From Pseudomonadota bacterium (lineage in GTDB: Bacteria > Pseudomonadota > Alphaproteobacteria > Rhizobiales > Xanthobacteraceae), in the NCBI GenBank assembly GCA_023451825.1, contig JAEXYA010000032.1:78299-142298 (forward strand): a DNA stretch of 64,000 nt, written 5' to 3'. Shown here one piece after another: positions 7,568 through 15,891 of the stretch (positions within the stretch are counted from its first letter, which is position 1; each line of letters opens with the position of its first letter). A program made the position numbers and the translations under genes. The notes beneath the pieces are model-generated. The model searched no databases. It had not been told where the DNA came from and saw nothing but the letters and a program-made list of their open reading frames with translations.

Positions 7568-10500
7568 ATGAAATTCAGCCGTACGATCGGTTTCGCTTTC
7601 GTCATTGCCGCCTGCCTGTCCGCCATTCCCCCGAGCCACGCCGGCCAGCAGGAGATGCTGGCGCTGATGCAGCGCATCACCGCCCTTGCCAAGGAGGGCC
7701 GCTATGGCGATGCCATTCCGCTCGCTCGCAAGCTGACCGTTGAAGCCGAGAAAACCGCCGGCCGGCAATCGCCTCTGACCGCCACCACTTATGTCGTGCT
7801 GGCTCAGGCCCTGCAGGCGCAAGGCGAACTCACGGAAGCCGAAGCCAATCTGCGCAAGGCGCTCATCATTCGCGAAAAAGCCATGGGCCCGACTCATGCC
7901 GAAGTCGCAGCCGTACTCGGCCCGCTCGGCCAGATCGCCTTTGCCCGCGACCGCCTGGCGGATGCCGAGCGCTATGCGCAGCGCGCGATCACCATCAACG
8001 AGCGGACATCCGGCCCGGACAGCACCGCCACCGCCCTGTCGCGCATGCAGCTCGGCAATATCCGCCATCGCCAGCTGCGCGAAGACGAAGCATTCGAGAT
8101 TTTCAGCCGCGCCCTCCAGAGCTTCAAGGCTGCGGGCGGGCAGGCAGAGATCATGGTGCCGGTGGCGCTCAACAACATGGCCGAGGTCGCCAAGGCGCAA
8201 GGCAAGCTGCCGCTCGCCGACGAACATTTTCGCGCGGCGTTGGCGTTGCAAGAAAAGCTGCACGGCGCCGACAATCTGCAGGTCGCATCCACGCTCAACA
8301 ATCTCGGCGAACTCCGCCGCTTGCAGGAGCGGCTGCCGGAAGCCGAGGGCTTCGCCCGCCGCGCGCTGGCGATCCGCGAGAAATCACTCGGCCCCGATCA
8401 CGCCGACGTCGCCGCCAGCCTCAACAATCTCGCCATCGTTTTCACCCGCGAAGGCCGCGCCGGCGAGGCCATGGGCTTGCTGACCCGCGCGCTCGCCATC
8501 CAGCAAAAGTCGTTTGGCGCCGATCACCCCAATGTCGCCATTGCTTTGAACAATCTGGCCGAAGCCAAATCCACGATGGGCCAGAAGAAAGAGGCGGAGG
8601 AACTGTTCCGCCGCTCCCTGGCGATCCGCGAGAAGAGCGCGGGCCGCGATCATCCCGACACTGCCATTGCCATCGACAATCTCGTCAACCTCCTCACCGA
8701 TGACAACCGCGCCAATGAGGCCGAACCACTGGCGCGCCGCTCGCTCGCGATCCGTGAAACGGCCCTCGGCCCGCGTCATCCCCGCGTCGCCAACAGTCTC
8801 AACAATCTCGCCGTGGTGCTCGATACGCTCGGCAATGCCCATGAGGCCGAACCGCTTCTGAAGCGCGCATTGGATATCCGCACCGGCACGCTCGGAGACT
8901 CCCATCCCGATGTCGCCAACAGCTACAACAATCTCGGCGCCCATTATCTCGATGTCAGAGACTGGCAGCAGGCCCATGATGCCTTCACGCGCGCCTCTGC
9001 GATCCTGATCGCCCGCAATGCGCCCGATACAGGGGATGCGTCGCCCGGCGCCGATCTCAGCTTCAAGGACGGCACCAACCCCTTCCCCGGCGCCATCGTC
9101 GCCGCCTATCAGCTCGCCGACGCCGTGCCTGCCCAGCAGGCCGCCTTGCGCGCACAGGCCTTCGAAAGCGCGCAACGGATCGGTGACGAGCAGGCCGCCA
9201 AGGCCATTGCCGGCATGTCCGCCCGCGTCGCGGCCGGCGGCGGCGATCTCTCGATCAAGGTGCGGCAGCGGCAGGATCTCGCCGATCAGGCCGTCGCCAC
9301 CGATCAGCTCCTGATCTCAGCGCTCTCGCAGCCGGCATCCGCGCGCAGCCCGCAGGCCGAGCAGGTGCTCCGTGCGCGCGCCGCCACGATCGCAGCACAG
9401 ATCAAGGATCTCGATCAGACCATTGCCACGCAATTCCCGGATTATGCGACCTTCGTCACCCGCAACCCAGCTGCCCTGGCTGACGTGCAGAGCCAGCTCG
9501 GCCCGAAGGAAGCGCTGCTGCTGTTCACCACGACGGAGCGTTACACATTCGTCTGGACGGTGACCAAATCCGAGATCAGCTGGCATTCGGCGCAGCTTGG
9601 CGCCAAGCAGCTCACCGACACCGTGCGCGTCCTGCGCTGCGGCCTCGATGACGAAGCCTGGCTCGGCAAAAGCGACTGCGTCGAAAAATACGGTCTGAAG
9701 AAGCCCCCCGGCGGCGGCCAGCTCCCCTTCGATTCCGAACTCGCTTACGGCCTCTATCACGCGCTGCTCGAACCCGTGGCAAAGCAGATCGACGGCAAGG
9801 AGCTGATCCTCGTTCCCTCCGGACCGCTGGCAACACTGCCGTTCCAGGTGCTGCTCACCGAGAAGCCACCCGGCGGCCCTCAGGCTTTTGCTGACGCGCC
9901 ATGGCTCGCCAAGCGCTTTGCGTCCACCGTGCTACCATCGGTGTCGAGCCTGAAATCGCTCCGCCAGGTCGCCAAATCGAGCCGCGCGCAAAAGCCCTAT
10001 GTCGGCATCGGCAATCCGCTCCTCGACGGCGACGCCGAACGCGTCAAGCTCGCACGTCAATTCCAGAGCTGTGCGGCGATCATGGAGGCACGGCAGGATC
10101 AGCTTGCCCAACGCAAGGTCCGCTCCACCGTCTCGCTCACCGGCGGCACCGCCGATCTCGAACAGCTCAAGCGCCTTGCGCCGTTGCCGGAAACGGCCAT
10201 CGAACTATGCGCCGTCGCGGAACGATTCTCGCCCGTGCGCGGCGACGTCTATCTCGCCAACGCCGCCACCGAATCGCAGATCAAGACGCTGAACGCCAGC
10301 GGCCAGCTCGCGCAATATCGCGTGCTGCATTTCGCCACCCATGGCGCGCTGGCCGGTCAGGTCCGCGGCACCATCGAGCCCGGCCTGATCATGACCCCGC
10401 CGCAGCAGACGACGCCGACTGACGACGGCTATCTCTCATCCTCGGATATCTCCGCCTTGAAGCTCGATGCCGACTGGGTGGTGCTGTCGGCCTGCAACAC

Positions 10501-10780
10501 CGCGGGCGGTGAAAAGGCCAATGCCGAGGCCTTTTCCGGCCTCACCCGCGCCTTCTTCTATGCGGGCTCCCGTGCATTGCTCGTCACCCACTGGCCGGTG
10601 AATTCCCAGGCCGCCGTCATCATCACCACCGGCACCACCAATGCGCTCGCCACGCAGCGCGAGCTTGGCCGCACCGAGGCGTTCCGCCGTTCGCTGGTCA
10701 ATCTGATCGGCAAAGGCGGCGCTTATGCACATCCCAGCGTCTGGGCACCGTTCGTGCTGGTCGGGAATGGCGGCGCCTGA
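7568..10780 (+). CDS. Exported tetratricopeptide-repeat CHAT-domain protein
   Basis: A 1070-residue protein with three parts. Residues 1-25 form a signal peptide (basic start, hydrophobic core, ending SHA-G). About residues 50-470 are nine or so 42-residue kinesin-light-chain-type TPRs with the motif LNNLGEL...EAExxxRRALAIREKxLGPDHPDVA. The C-terminal 330 residues are a CHAT peptidase domain with the catalytic histidine in HFATHG (His925) and the catalytic cysteine in SACNTAGG (Cys976). CHAT domains are caspase-related (clan CD) peptidases, often activated through attached TPRs. Both catalytic residues are kept, so an active protease is plausible, here outside the cytoplasm. The substrate is unknown. 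It is separated from fliI by 170 bases and not obviously coupled to it. Confidence 0.9.
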   Translation: MKFSRTIGFAFVIAACLSAIPPSHAGQQEMLALMQRITALAKEGRYGDAIPLARKLTVEAEKTAGRQSPLTATTYVVLAQALQAQGELTEAEANLRKALIIREKAMGPTHAEVAAVLGPLGQIAFARDRLADAERYAQRAITINERTSGPDSTATALSRMQLGNIRHRQLREDEAFEIFSRALQSFKAAGGQAEIMVPVALNNMAEVAKAQGKLPLADEHFRAALALQEKLHGADNLQVASTLNNLGELRRLQERLPEAEGFARRALAIREKSLGPDHADVAASLNNLAIVFTREGRAGEAMGLLTRALAIQQKSFGADHPNVAIALNNLAEAKSTMGQKKEAEELFRRSLAIREKSAGRDHPDTAIAIDNLVNLLTDDNRANEAEPLARRSLAIRETALGPRHPRVANSLNNLAVVLDTLGNAHEAEPLLKRALDIRTGTLGDSHPDVANSYNNLGAHYLDVRDWQQAHDAFTRASAILIARNAPDTGDASPGADLSFKDGTNPFPGAIVAAYQLADAVPAQQAALRAQAFESAQRIGDEQAAKAIAGMSARVAAGGGDLSIKVRQRQDLADQAVATDQLLISALSQPASARSPQAEQVLRARAATIAAQIKDLDQTIATQFPDYATFVTRNPAALADVQSQLGPKEALLLFTTTERYTFVWTVTKSEISWHSAQLGAKQLTDTVRVLRCGLDDEAWLGKSDCVEKYGLKKPPGGGQLPFDSELAYGLYHALLEPVAKQIDGKELILVPSGPLATLPFQVLLTEKPPGGPQAFADAPWLAKRFASTVLPSVSSLKSLRQVAKSSRAQKPYVGIGNPLLDGDAERVKLARQFQSCAAIMEARQDQLAQRKVRSTVSLTGGTADLEQLKRLAPLPETAIELCAVAERFSPVRGDVYLANAATESQIKTLNASGQLAQYRVLHFATHGALAGQVRGTIEPGLIMTPPQQTTPTDDGYLSSSDISALKLDADWVVLSACNTAGGEKANAEAFSGLTRAFFYAGSRALLVTHWPVNSQAAVIITTGTTNALATQRELGRTEAFRRSLVNLIGKGGAYAHPSVWAPFVLVGNGGA

Positions 10781-10791
10781 GGCCGAAACAA

Positions 10792-11247
10792 CTAATCGCC
10801 GACGCGACTCTGCTTCTGCATTTCGTTCCGGCGCATCGGCATCGCGTCGATGCGGCCGAAAATCTCCTTGGCGGCAACGGGATCATTGGACGAAAACGCG
10901 GTGTTGCCGTCCTTGCCGACCAGGAACACGCGGAATTCGCGGCCATCGGCCGCGAGCCGCTGACGCAGCGCGCGGGCCTGCGCGCCGTCACCCACCGCTT
11001 CCATCAGCACGATGTTGCGCTCGAACATGCCGCCCGATGCGGCCTCGATGTAGCGGCGTTGAACGCGCAGCTCGTTGTCCTGCGACGACGGCGCGACCAG
11101 TACCAGCACGCGGCTTTTCCAGCGCAGCCCGGCCAGTGGATCGGCCTTGGCCGGCACGGTCGTCGCCAGCGCCACGATGGCGCTCATTGTTGCGATGAGG
11201 GCGACACGCCCCCGATAGGCAGGGCGCCGAGATAAAGGGTCGTTCAT
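10792..11247 (-). CDS. DUF4174 domain-containing secreted protein
   Basis: A 151-residue protein with an N-terminal signal sequence or anchor (about residues 14-35, ending AKA). The mature part matches the DUF4174 pattern I know from alphaproteobacteria: RVLVLVAPSSQDNELRVQRR, then EFRVFLVGKDGNTAFSS, then IFGRIDAMPMRRNEM. No biochemical role is established for the family; the fold is thought to be thioredoxin-like, but no CxxC is present here. It is convergent with the TPR-CHAT gene, 11 bases away, and divergent from a small secreted protein gene. Confidence 0.88.
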   Translation of the reverse strand: MNDPLSRRPAYRGRVALIATMSAIVALATTVPAKADPLAGLRWKSRVLVLVAPSSQDNELRVQRRYIEAASGGMFERNIVLMEAVGDGAQARALRQRLAADGREFRVFLVGKDGNTAFSSNDPVAAKEIFGRIDAMPMRRNEMQKQSRVGD

Positions 11248-11324
11248 TTTGGCTGTCCCGTACTGGACGGCTATTCAACGCCGCTTCCGAGCATGACGCA
11301 GTTTCCAACCGGGTGACATGGCAA

Positions 11325-11354
11325 TTGTTTCATCCCTTCGTCGGGACGAAACAA
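11325..11354. terminator. Stem-loop in the DUF4174 upstream spacer
   Basis: TTGTTTCATCCC pairs with GGGACGAAACAA around the loop TTCGTC, giving a 12-base stem with one G-U or mismatch position. It lies between the two divergent genes at 11247 and 11473, where a terminator would not be expected. It may act as an operator or RNA element instead. The function is unassigned. Confidence 0.35.
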
Positions 11355-11422
11355 AACGCCGCACCCACGAAGCCGTTTTCCGCTTCGACGCCAAAACACG
11401 GAAACCGCTGATGGTTATCAAT

Positions 11423-11464
11423 CCGTCCAACATCGCAGCGGACATCGCTGCACGGATTGGACGG
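11423..11464 (+). promoter_or_regulatory. Nested inverted repeat overlapping the leader of the small secreted protein gene
   Basis: CCGTCCAA at 11423-11430 pairs with TTGGACGG at 11457-11464, enclosing a second stem, GCAGCG / CGCTGC. The distal arm touches the GGAG ribosome-binding site that precedes the ATG at 11473. If it folds in RNA it could limit translation initiation; if it acts as DNA it could be an operator. Confidence 0.4.
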
Positions 11465-11472
11465 AGACAGCC

Positions 11473-11691
11473 ATGCGCATCCTCAGCTTCATCCTCGCCT
11501 TCGGTCTCGCTTTTGCCGCCCCGGGCTATAATGCGACGGCGGACAGCAACCTGCCGGGCGCCGGTGCTTTCACCTATTCCGGCTCGCGGTTGCATGACAC
11601 GACCGTTGCGCATCTGACGCTGACGCCGCGCAGCAAGCTGCTTCCGACCAGCAGCGCACAACGGGACGCGACCAATACGGCCCGCGGCTGA
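11473..11691 (+). CDS. Small secreted protein of unknown function
   Basis: A 72-residue ORF with a clear signal peptide (MRILSFILAFGLAFAAPG, cleavage near residues 17-24) and a short mature part rich in Thr, Ser and Leu, with no cysteine. It has a good ribosome-binding site (GGAG 6 bases before the ATG) and fits between two minus-strand genes. I do not recognise a family. The signal peptide and ribosome-binding site are the main reasons to call it real. Confidence 0.6.
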   Translation: MRILSFILAFGLAFAAPGYNATADSNLPGAGAFTYSGSRLHDTTVAHLTLTPRSKLLPTSSAQRDATNTARG

Positions 11692-11702
11692 ACCTGCCAG
11701 GC

Positions 11703-12872
11703 CTATCCGACGTCGCGCTGCGGACTGGCGTCGCGGGCCTCTTCCTCGTCCGACCACTTCCAGCGGCCGCCGCCGGCGCGTTTGGCGGCATAAAGCGCGC
11801 GATCGACCTGTTGCAGCAGATCCGATGTGGTGGCTTCCGGGTGATCCATCGCGCCGGTGACGAGAATGCCAGCGCTGGCGCCGATCCGGATCGGGATATC
11901 GCCCACCTGATAGGGCATCGACAGCGCAACCACGGCCTCGCGGGCCAGTGACAAGGCCACGTCCCGGCCCGTATCGCCTTCCTGCACGCTTTTCAGCAGC
12001 ATGAATTCATCACCACCAAACCGGCAGGCCATGCCGGCATCGCCCATACAGGTGGTCAGCCGTATCGCCACCTGCCGCAAAAGCTCGTCGCCGGTGTGGT
12101 GACCGTGGCGGTCGTTCACCGGCTTGAAGCCATCCAGGTCGATGGCGATGATCGCCACATGGCCGCTGCCATTCTGCAGCGCGGAGACAAAGGCCGACCG
12201 GTTCGGCAGCCCCGTGAGAAAGTCCTGGCTCGCCTGCCGCGCGAGCGCATGCTTGGCTTCCAGGCGTTCGATGAACGCCGTGCTCAGATGGCGCGACGCC
12301 TCGCGTAGCGTCAGCCAGAACAGGAACAGCATGGTCGCGCCGATGGAATAGGACGCCTCGGGCCGCATGAATGCGCCGATCACGATTGGTCCGAACAGCA
12401 GTGCCGCGGTGAGCAGAACGATCCACGGGCGGATCGCAGCGCGCGACACCATGCCGACGCAAAACGACATCGCCAGGCCGAATGCAAGCCACGCGCCCGG
12501 CGCATCGCCGAGTTGCAGTGCGCGGAACGACAGCATGCCAAGCGACGCGCCGAAGGCGGCACAGCCGACGCCATAGATCTGCTCCCAGCGAACGACACCG
12601 GCATCGGAGGCTTTCGGCCCGCGCGATTTGTAGAGATGCAAGCTCACCAACCGCGCCGCAGCGGTGATGAAGACGAAGAAGGAGACGATCGAATAAACGA
12701 GATCGCCACTCATCCAGGCCAGTGCCACGCCGCCGATGACCGATGTCAGGCTGATCGCAGCGACCTGCGGCAATGCCGTATACAGCATCTCGACGAGTTC
12801 GCGCCGGATCTGCGGACTTGGATGTCGGAAGCTGGATTGAACAACGCGCTGCATGGCGCGGGACCATGCCAC
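11703..12872 (-). CDS. Membrane-bound diguanylate cyclase (GGDEF)
   Basis: This protein makes the second messenger cyclic di-GMP from two GTP. The 389-residue product has about six hydrophobic helices in residues 30-190, an 'ASQDFLTGLPNR' linker (DxLTGLPNR pattern) and a GGDEF domain with the intact active-site signature RFGGDEF. The usual inhibitory RxxD site just before it is missing: the corresponding residues read CMGDAGMACRF. Product feedback may therefore be weak. The GTG at 12872 is preceded by AGGA at good spacing; an internal ATG at 12854 lacks one. The sensory input of the membrane part is unknown. Confidence 0.9.
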   Translation of the reverse strand: MAWSRAMQRVVQSSFRHPSPQIRRELVEMLYTALPQVAAISLTSVIGGVALAWMSGDLVYSIVSFFVFITAAARLVSLHLYKSRGPKASDAGVVRWEQIYGVGCAAFGASLGMLSFRALQLGDAPGAWLAFGLAMSFCVGMVSRAAIRPWIVLLTAALLFGPIVIGAFMRPEASYSIGATMLFLFWLTLREASRHLSTAFIERLEAKHALARQASQDFLTGLPNRSAFVSALQNGSGHVAIIAIDLDGFKPVNDRHGHHTGDELLRQVAIRLTTCMGDAGMACRFGGDEFMLLKSVQEGDTGRDVALSLAREAVVALSMPYQVGDIPIRIGASAGILVTGAMDHPEATTSDLLQQVDRALYAAKRAGGGRWKWSDEEEARDASPQRDVG

Positions 12873-12925
12873 CTCATTCCTAACAACGGGTACTCAAGCA
12901 CGTCAAAGTGGCCGGTTACGCACAA

Positions 12926-12953
12926 CAAAAAGGCCAGCCTTGCGGCTGGCCTT
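12926..12953 (-). terminator. Rho-independent terminator
   Basis: AAGGCCAGCC / GGCTGGCCTT with a four-base loop. On the minus strand it is followed by a run of T. It lies 65 bases downstream of the Gly/Cys-rich secreted protein gene and terminates it before the diguanylate cyclase gene. Confidence 0.8.
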
Positions 12954-13017
12954 GATGGATCGATCGACAGCCGATCCAACACCGCGCCGTGCGAGCGCAG
13001 TGTGTCGGTTTGACGAC

Positions 13018-13347
13018 TTATGGCTTGTAGCCGCCACCCGGCAGCGGGCCGTGATACGGCGTGTTGCGGCAATGGCCCCACGGACCACGCCAGTAACCGG
13101 CCGGGCAGCCGTTACCCATCACCGGGGCTTCCTGATAGTAGCCGCCCGGGAGCGGGCCGTAATACGGGGTGGTGCGGCAGCCGCCCCACGGACCGCGCCA
13201 GGCATTGGGGCCGCAGCCGCCGGAAACCTGAATCACCTGCGCTTCGACAGCGAGGTTCGAAGCCATCATCGGCGCAGCGCTTGCCTGCGACGAGACGATG
13301 AACATGGCGACAAGGCATGCCGCCATGACGTGAAGAAACTTGGTCAT
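13018..13347 (-). CDS. Small secreted GCG/CRxxP repeat protein
   Basis: A 109-residue secreted protein with a signal peptide (MTKFLHVMAACLVAMFIVSS...ASA) and a mature part that contains two copies of a Gly/Pro/Trp/Cys-rich unit: CGPNAWRGPWGGCRTTPYYGPLPGG and, 40 residues on, a near copy with NTPYHGPLPGG. This resembles the 'GCG_CRPN' repeat family frequent in Bradyrhizobiaceae, whose function is unknown. The ATG at 13347 matches the signal-peptide start better than the in-frame start at 13389. A strong terminator follows. Confidence 0.82.
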   Translation of the reverse strand: MTKFLHVMAACLVAMFIVSSQASAAPMMASNLAVEAQVIQVSGGCGPNAWRGPWGGCRTTPYYGPLPGGYYQEAPVMGNGCPAGYWRGPWGHCRNTPYHGPLPGGGYKP

Positions 13348-13723
13348 TCTATTCCTCTTTGATTGGAGACAATCATCAGCCCCGACCAATGCACATCATG
13401 TGAAAACGAATCTCAACCTGAAAGTGCGTTTGTCTGCGATCTTGCATAGAACCACATTTTACCTTTGGCAATTGCGATCAGTGTGTTCCACCGTGCGACT
13501 GCTTCGGTTAGTTATCTGGCCGTTAAGATAGCAGCGCTCACGCGGCGAGCTGCCGCAGATGCTGCACCTCATCTTCGCATCGCAGGCTTGTTCGTAGCTG
13601 AATGCTGAAGGACTTCGAGACAACTGCGCAAATTTGGAACCGATCGAATCTAGATCACTGCGTTGCTTCAACACGTCTGCACACGCTACGACACATCACT
13701 CAGTATCTCTCCGAAAGACCATC
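13348..13723. other. Intergenic spacer with no recognisable gene
   Basis: This is the divergent spacer between the Gly/Cys-rich protein gene and the spermidine-synthase-like gene. It is less GC-rich than its surroundings. The only structure noted is a short GCGGC / GCCGC hairpin at 13538-13552. The promoters of both genes should lie here, but no convincing -35/-10 pair was identified. Confidence 0.6.
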
Positions 13724-14512
13724 GTGCTCCCCTGGAAACTCATCGACACAACCGACGTGCCCGACGGCAGCGTGCCGCTCAGGCTCATGCAGCGCGGCAA
13801 GGAGTTCACCATCAAGCTCGGCCAGAACGAGTTGATGAGCAGCCGCCTGTTCGGTTCCGAAGAAGCCCTTGCGACACTCACCTGCTTCCGCATGAAGGAT
13901 GCAAAGGCCCCGGCGCTGCTGATCGGCGGCTACGGCATGGGCTTTACATTGCGCGCCGCGCTCAAGGTGCTCGGGCCGAAGGCGAAGGTGACGGTTGTCG
14001 AACTGCTGCCGGCCATCGTCGCATGGGCGCGCGGCCCGATGGCCGAACTCACGGGCGACAGTCTCAAGGATCCGCGCGTCAGCATCGTCGAGGGAGACGT
14101 CGTCAAGGCGATCAAGACGGCGCACGGTGCCTATGATGCCATCCTGCTCGATGTCGATAACGGCCCGGAAGGGCTGACCCGCAAATCCAACGACGCGCTC
14201 TACGATCTCTCCGGCCTGCATGCGAGCCTCAAGGCGCTGCGACCCGGCGGCGTGCTCGCGGTGTGGTCGTCATTTCCGCATCCGAAATTCACCACGCTGC
14301 TGCGCAAGGCCGGCTTCGCCACCGAGGAGATTCCGATCCGCGCCGCCGGCCCCCGTGGCGGCGCACGGCATGTGATCTGGCTGGCGACCAAGCCGAAAGA
14401 TGCACCGGCCAAAGCGGCCAAGCCGACGGCGGCAAAATCACCCACCGTGAAAGCACGTGCTGCCAAGCCAGCAGCGAAGCGCAAACCGGCGACTGCGAAG
14501 AAGAAGTCATAA
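13724..14512 (+). CDS. Spermidine-synthase-like SAM-binding protein with basic tail
   Basis: A 262-residue Rossmann-fold protein of the spermidine synthase/methyltransferase superfamily. The glycine-rich SAM-type loop is LLIGGYGMGFTLRAAL, followed by VTVVELLPAIVAWARG (acidic residue binding the ribose in the family) and DAILLDVDNGPEGL. About 45 C-terminal residues are Ala/Lys/Pro-rich, histone H1-like, and may bind nucleic acid or be a simple extension. The substrate cannot be read from sequence. The GTG at 13724 is chosen because homologues start with this IPW-like segment; the longer ATG frame from 13634 adds unconserved residues. Confidence 0.82.
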   Translation: MLPWKLIDTTDVPDGSVPLRLMQRGKEFTIKLGQNELMSSRLFGSEEALATLTCFRMKDAKAPALLIGGYGMGFTLRAALKVLGPKAKVTVVELLPAIVAWARGPMAELTGDSLKDPRVSIVEGDVVKAIKTAHGAYDAILLDVDNGPEGLTRKSNDALYDLSGLHASLKALRPGGVLAVWSSFPHPKFTTLLRKAGFATEEIPIRAAGPRGGARHVIWLATKPKDAPAKAAKPTAAKSPTVKARAAKPAAKRKPATAKKKS

Positions 14513-14516
14513 AAGC

Positions 14517-14549
14517 AAAGAGGCCCGCGACATCCATCGCGGGCTTCTC
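14517..14549 (+). terminator. Intrinsic terminator after the spermidine-synthase-like gene
   Basis: GCCCGCGA / TCGCGGGC stem with the loop CATCCA, preceded by AAAGAG and followed by TTCTCT. It begins a few bases after the stop at 14512. Confidence 0.7.
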
Positions 14550-14555
14550 TCGGAT

Positions 14556-14644
14556 GTAGGGTGGGCAAAGCGCAGCGTGCCCACCATCAAATGCACGGCT
14601 GGGTGAAAGTGGGCACGGCGCAAGAGCGCCTTTGCCCACCCTAC
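14556..14644. repeat. Long inverted repeat, family A
   Basis: The outer arms GTAGGGTGGGCAAAG and CTTTGCCCACCCTAC bound an 89-base element with an internal GTGCCCACC / GTGGGCAC pair. It fills the spacer between two convergent genes. Elements of this type (REP- or MITE-like) are dispersed in Bradyrhizobium-like genomes. Only one copy of this family is in the window. Confidence 0.75.
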
Positions 14645-14654
14645 AAAACCCCGA

Positions 14655-15650
14655 TCAGTCGACCTTGAGATTGGCGGCCTTGACCACCTTCTCCCACTTC
14701 TCGGTTTCGGCCACGATCATCTTGCCGAAGGCTTCCGGCGGGCCGACCAGCGGCTCGCCGCCGAGATCGACCAGCTTGGCCTTGATCGCCGGCTCCTGCA
14801 GCACTTCGTTCACCGCGGCATTGAGCTTGGCGATGATTTCCGGCGGCGTCTTCTTCGGCGCGCCCATGCCGAACAGCGCCGAGGCCTCATAGCCCGGCAC
14901 GGTCTCGGCCACGGTCGGCACGTCCGGCAGCAGCGACGATTTCTCGGTGGTAGTCACCGCCAGCGCGCGCAGATTGCCCGAGCGGATGTGCTGGATGATC
15001 GACGGCATGTTGTCGAAGATCACCTGAACCTGGCCGCCGGTCATGTCGGTGATCGCGAGCGCCGCGCCGCGATAGGGCACGTGCTGCATCTTGGCGCCCG
15101 ACATCATCATGAACATCTCGCCGGACAGATGCACCGAGGTGCCGTTGCCGGACGACGCCATGTTCACCTTGCCCGGATTGGCTTTCACATAGGCGATGAA
15201 TTCGGCGACGGTCTTCGCGGTGATGTCCTTGTTGACGGTCATCACATTGGCGGTGCGGTGGAAGGCCGCCACCGGCGCGATGTCGCGCACGAAGTTGAAG
15301 CTCAGCTTCGAATACAGCGTGGCATTGATGTAGTTGGCCGGATTGACCAGCAGCACCGTGTAGCCGTCCGGCTCCGCATTCACCACGGATTCGGTGCCGA
15401 TATTGTTGCCGGCGCCCGGCTTGTTTTCGATGATGAATTGCTGGCCCAGCTTTTCCGACAGGCGCTGGCCGATCAGGCGCGCCAGGATGTCGGTGGCGCC
15501 GCCCGGCGGATAGCCGACGACCCAGCGGATCGGCTTGTTCGGATAGTTCGATGCCTGCGCCAGCGCGGCGCTGGTGGGCACGAGAGACGACGAGACGAAT
15601 GCAGAAAAGCCAAGCGCGATCAGACCGATCGCGGCGCGACGAGAAGCCAT
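14655..15650 (-). CDS. Tripartite tricarboxylate transporter (TTT) substrate-binding protein, Bug family
   Basis: A periplasmic solute receptor of the TctC/Bug family, 331 residues, with a signal peptide (residues 1-32, ending ALA). The Bug hallmarks are the sequence YPNKPIRWVVGYPPGGATDILAR, GAGNNIG and ASSGNGTSVHL. It normally delivers small carboxylates to a TctA/TctB permease, but neither permease gene is in the window, so it is an orphan. It is divergent from an acyl-CoA ligase gene across a 241-base spacer, which suggests that its ligand is an acid activated by that ligase. That link is an inference. Confidence 0.93.
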   Translation of the reverse strand: MASRRAAIGLIALGFSAFVSSSLVPTSAALAQASNYPNKPIRWVVGYPPGGATDILARLIGQRLSEKLGQQFIIENKPGAGNNIGTESVVNAEPDGYTVLLVNPANYINATLYSKLSFNFVRDIAPVAAFHRTANVMTVNKDITAKTVAEFIAYVKANPGKVNMASSGNGTSVHLSGEMFMMMSGAKMQHVPYRGAALAITDMTGGQVQVIFDNMPSIIQHIRSGNLRALAVTTTEKSSLLPDVPTVAETVPGYEASALFGMGAPKKTPPEIIAKLNAAVNEVLQEPAIKAKLVDLGGEPLVGPPEAFGKMIVAETEKWEKVVKAANLKVD

Positions 15651-15698
15651 GATTTATATTCCCTCCAGTTGCCGCAACTTGGCGCGCGGTCAACGTGT

Positions 15699-15716
15699 GT
15701 GTTGAATTGACAACAC
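15699..15716. promoter_or_regulatory. Palindrome in the divergent spacer (operator candidate)
   Basis: GTGTTG and CAACAC are separated by six bases in the spacer between the Bug protein gene and the acyl-CoA ligase gene. The position suits a shared regulator, but no regulator gene is adjacent. Confidence 0.35.
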
Positions 15717-15891
15717 CCGTCTGTAACAAACAATTCGACTATCGGCCAGTGCGGCGTTACCTGCGACGGCTGCCTATGGAGCGGGCAAATACGCGTTTGC
15801 GCCTTGCAACCGCCGATGGCACAACTGCGGGTACAAACAACAAGAACAAGGAAGCCGCCTCCTGCGTGCGCGGATTTCCGCAGGAGGATGC

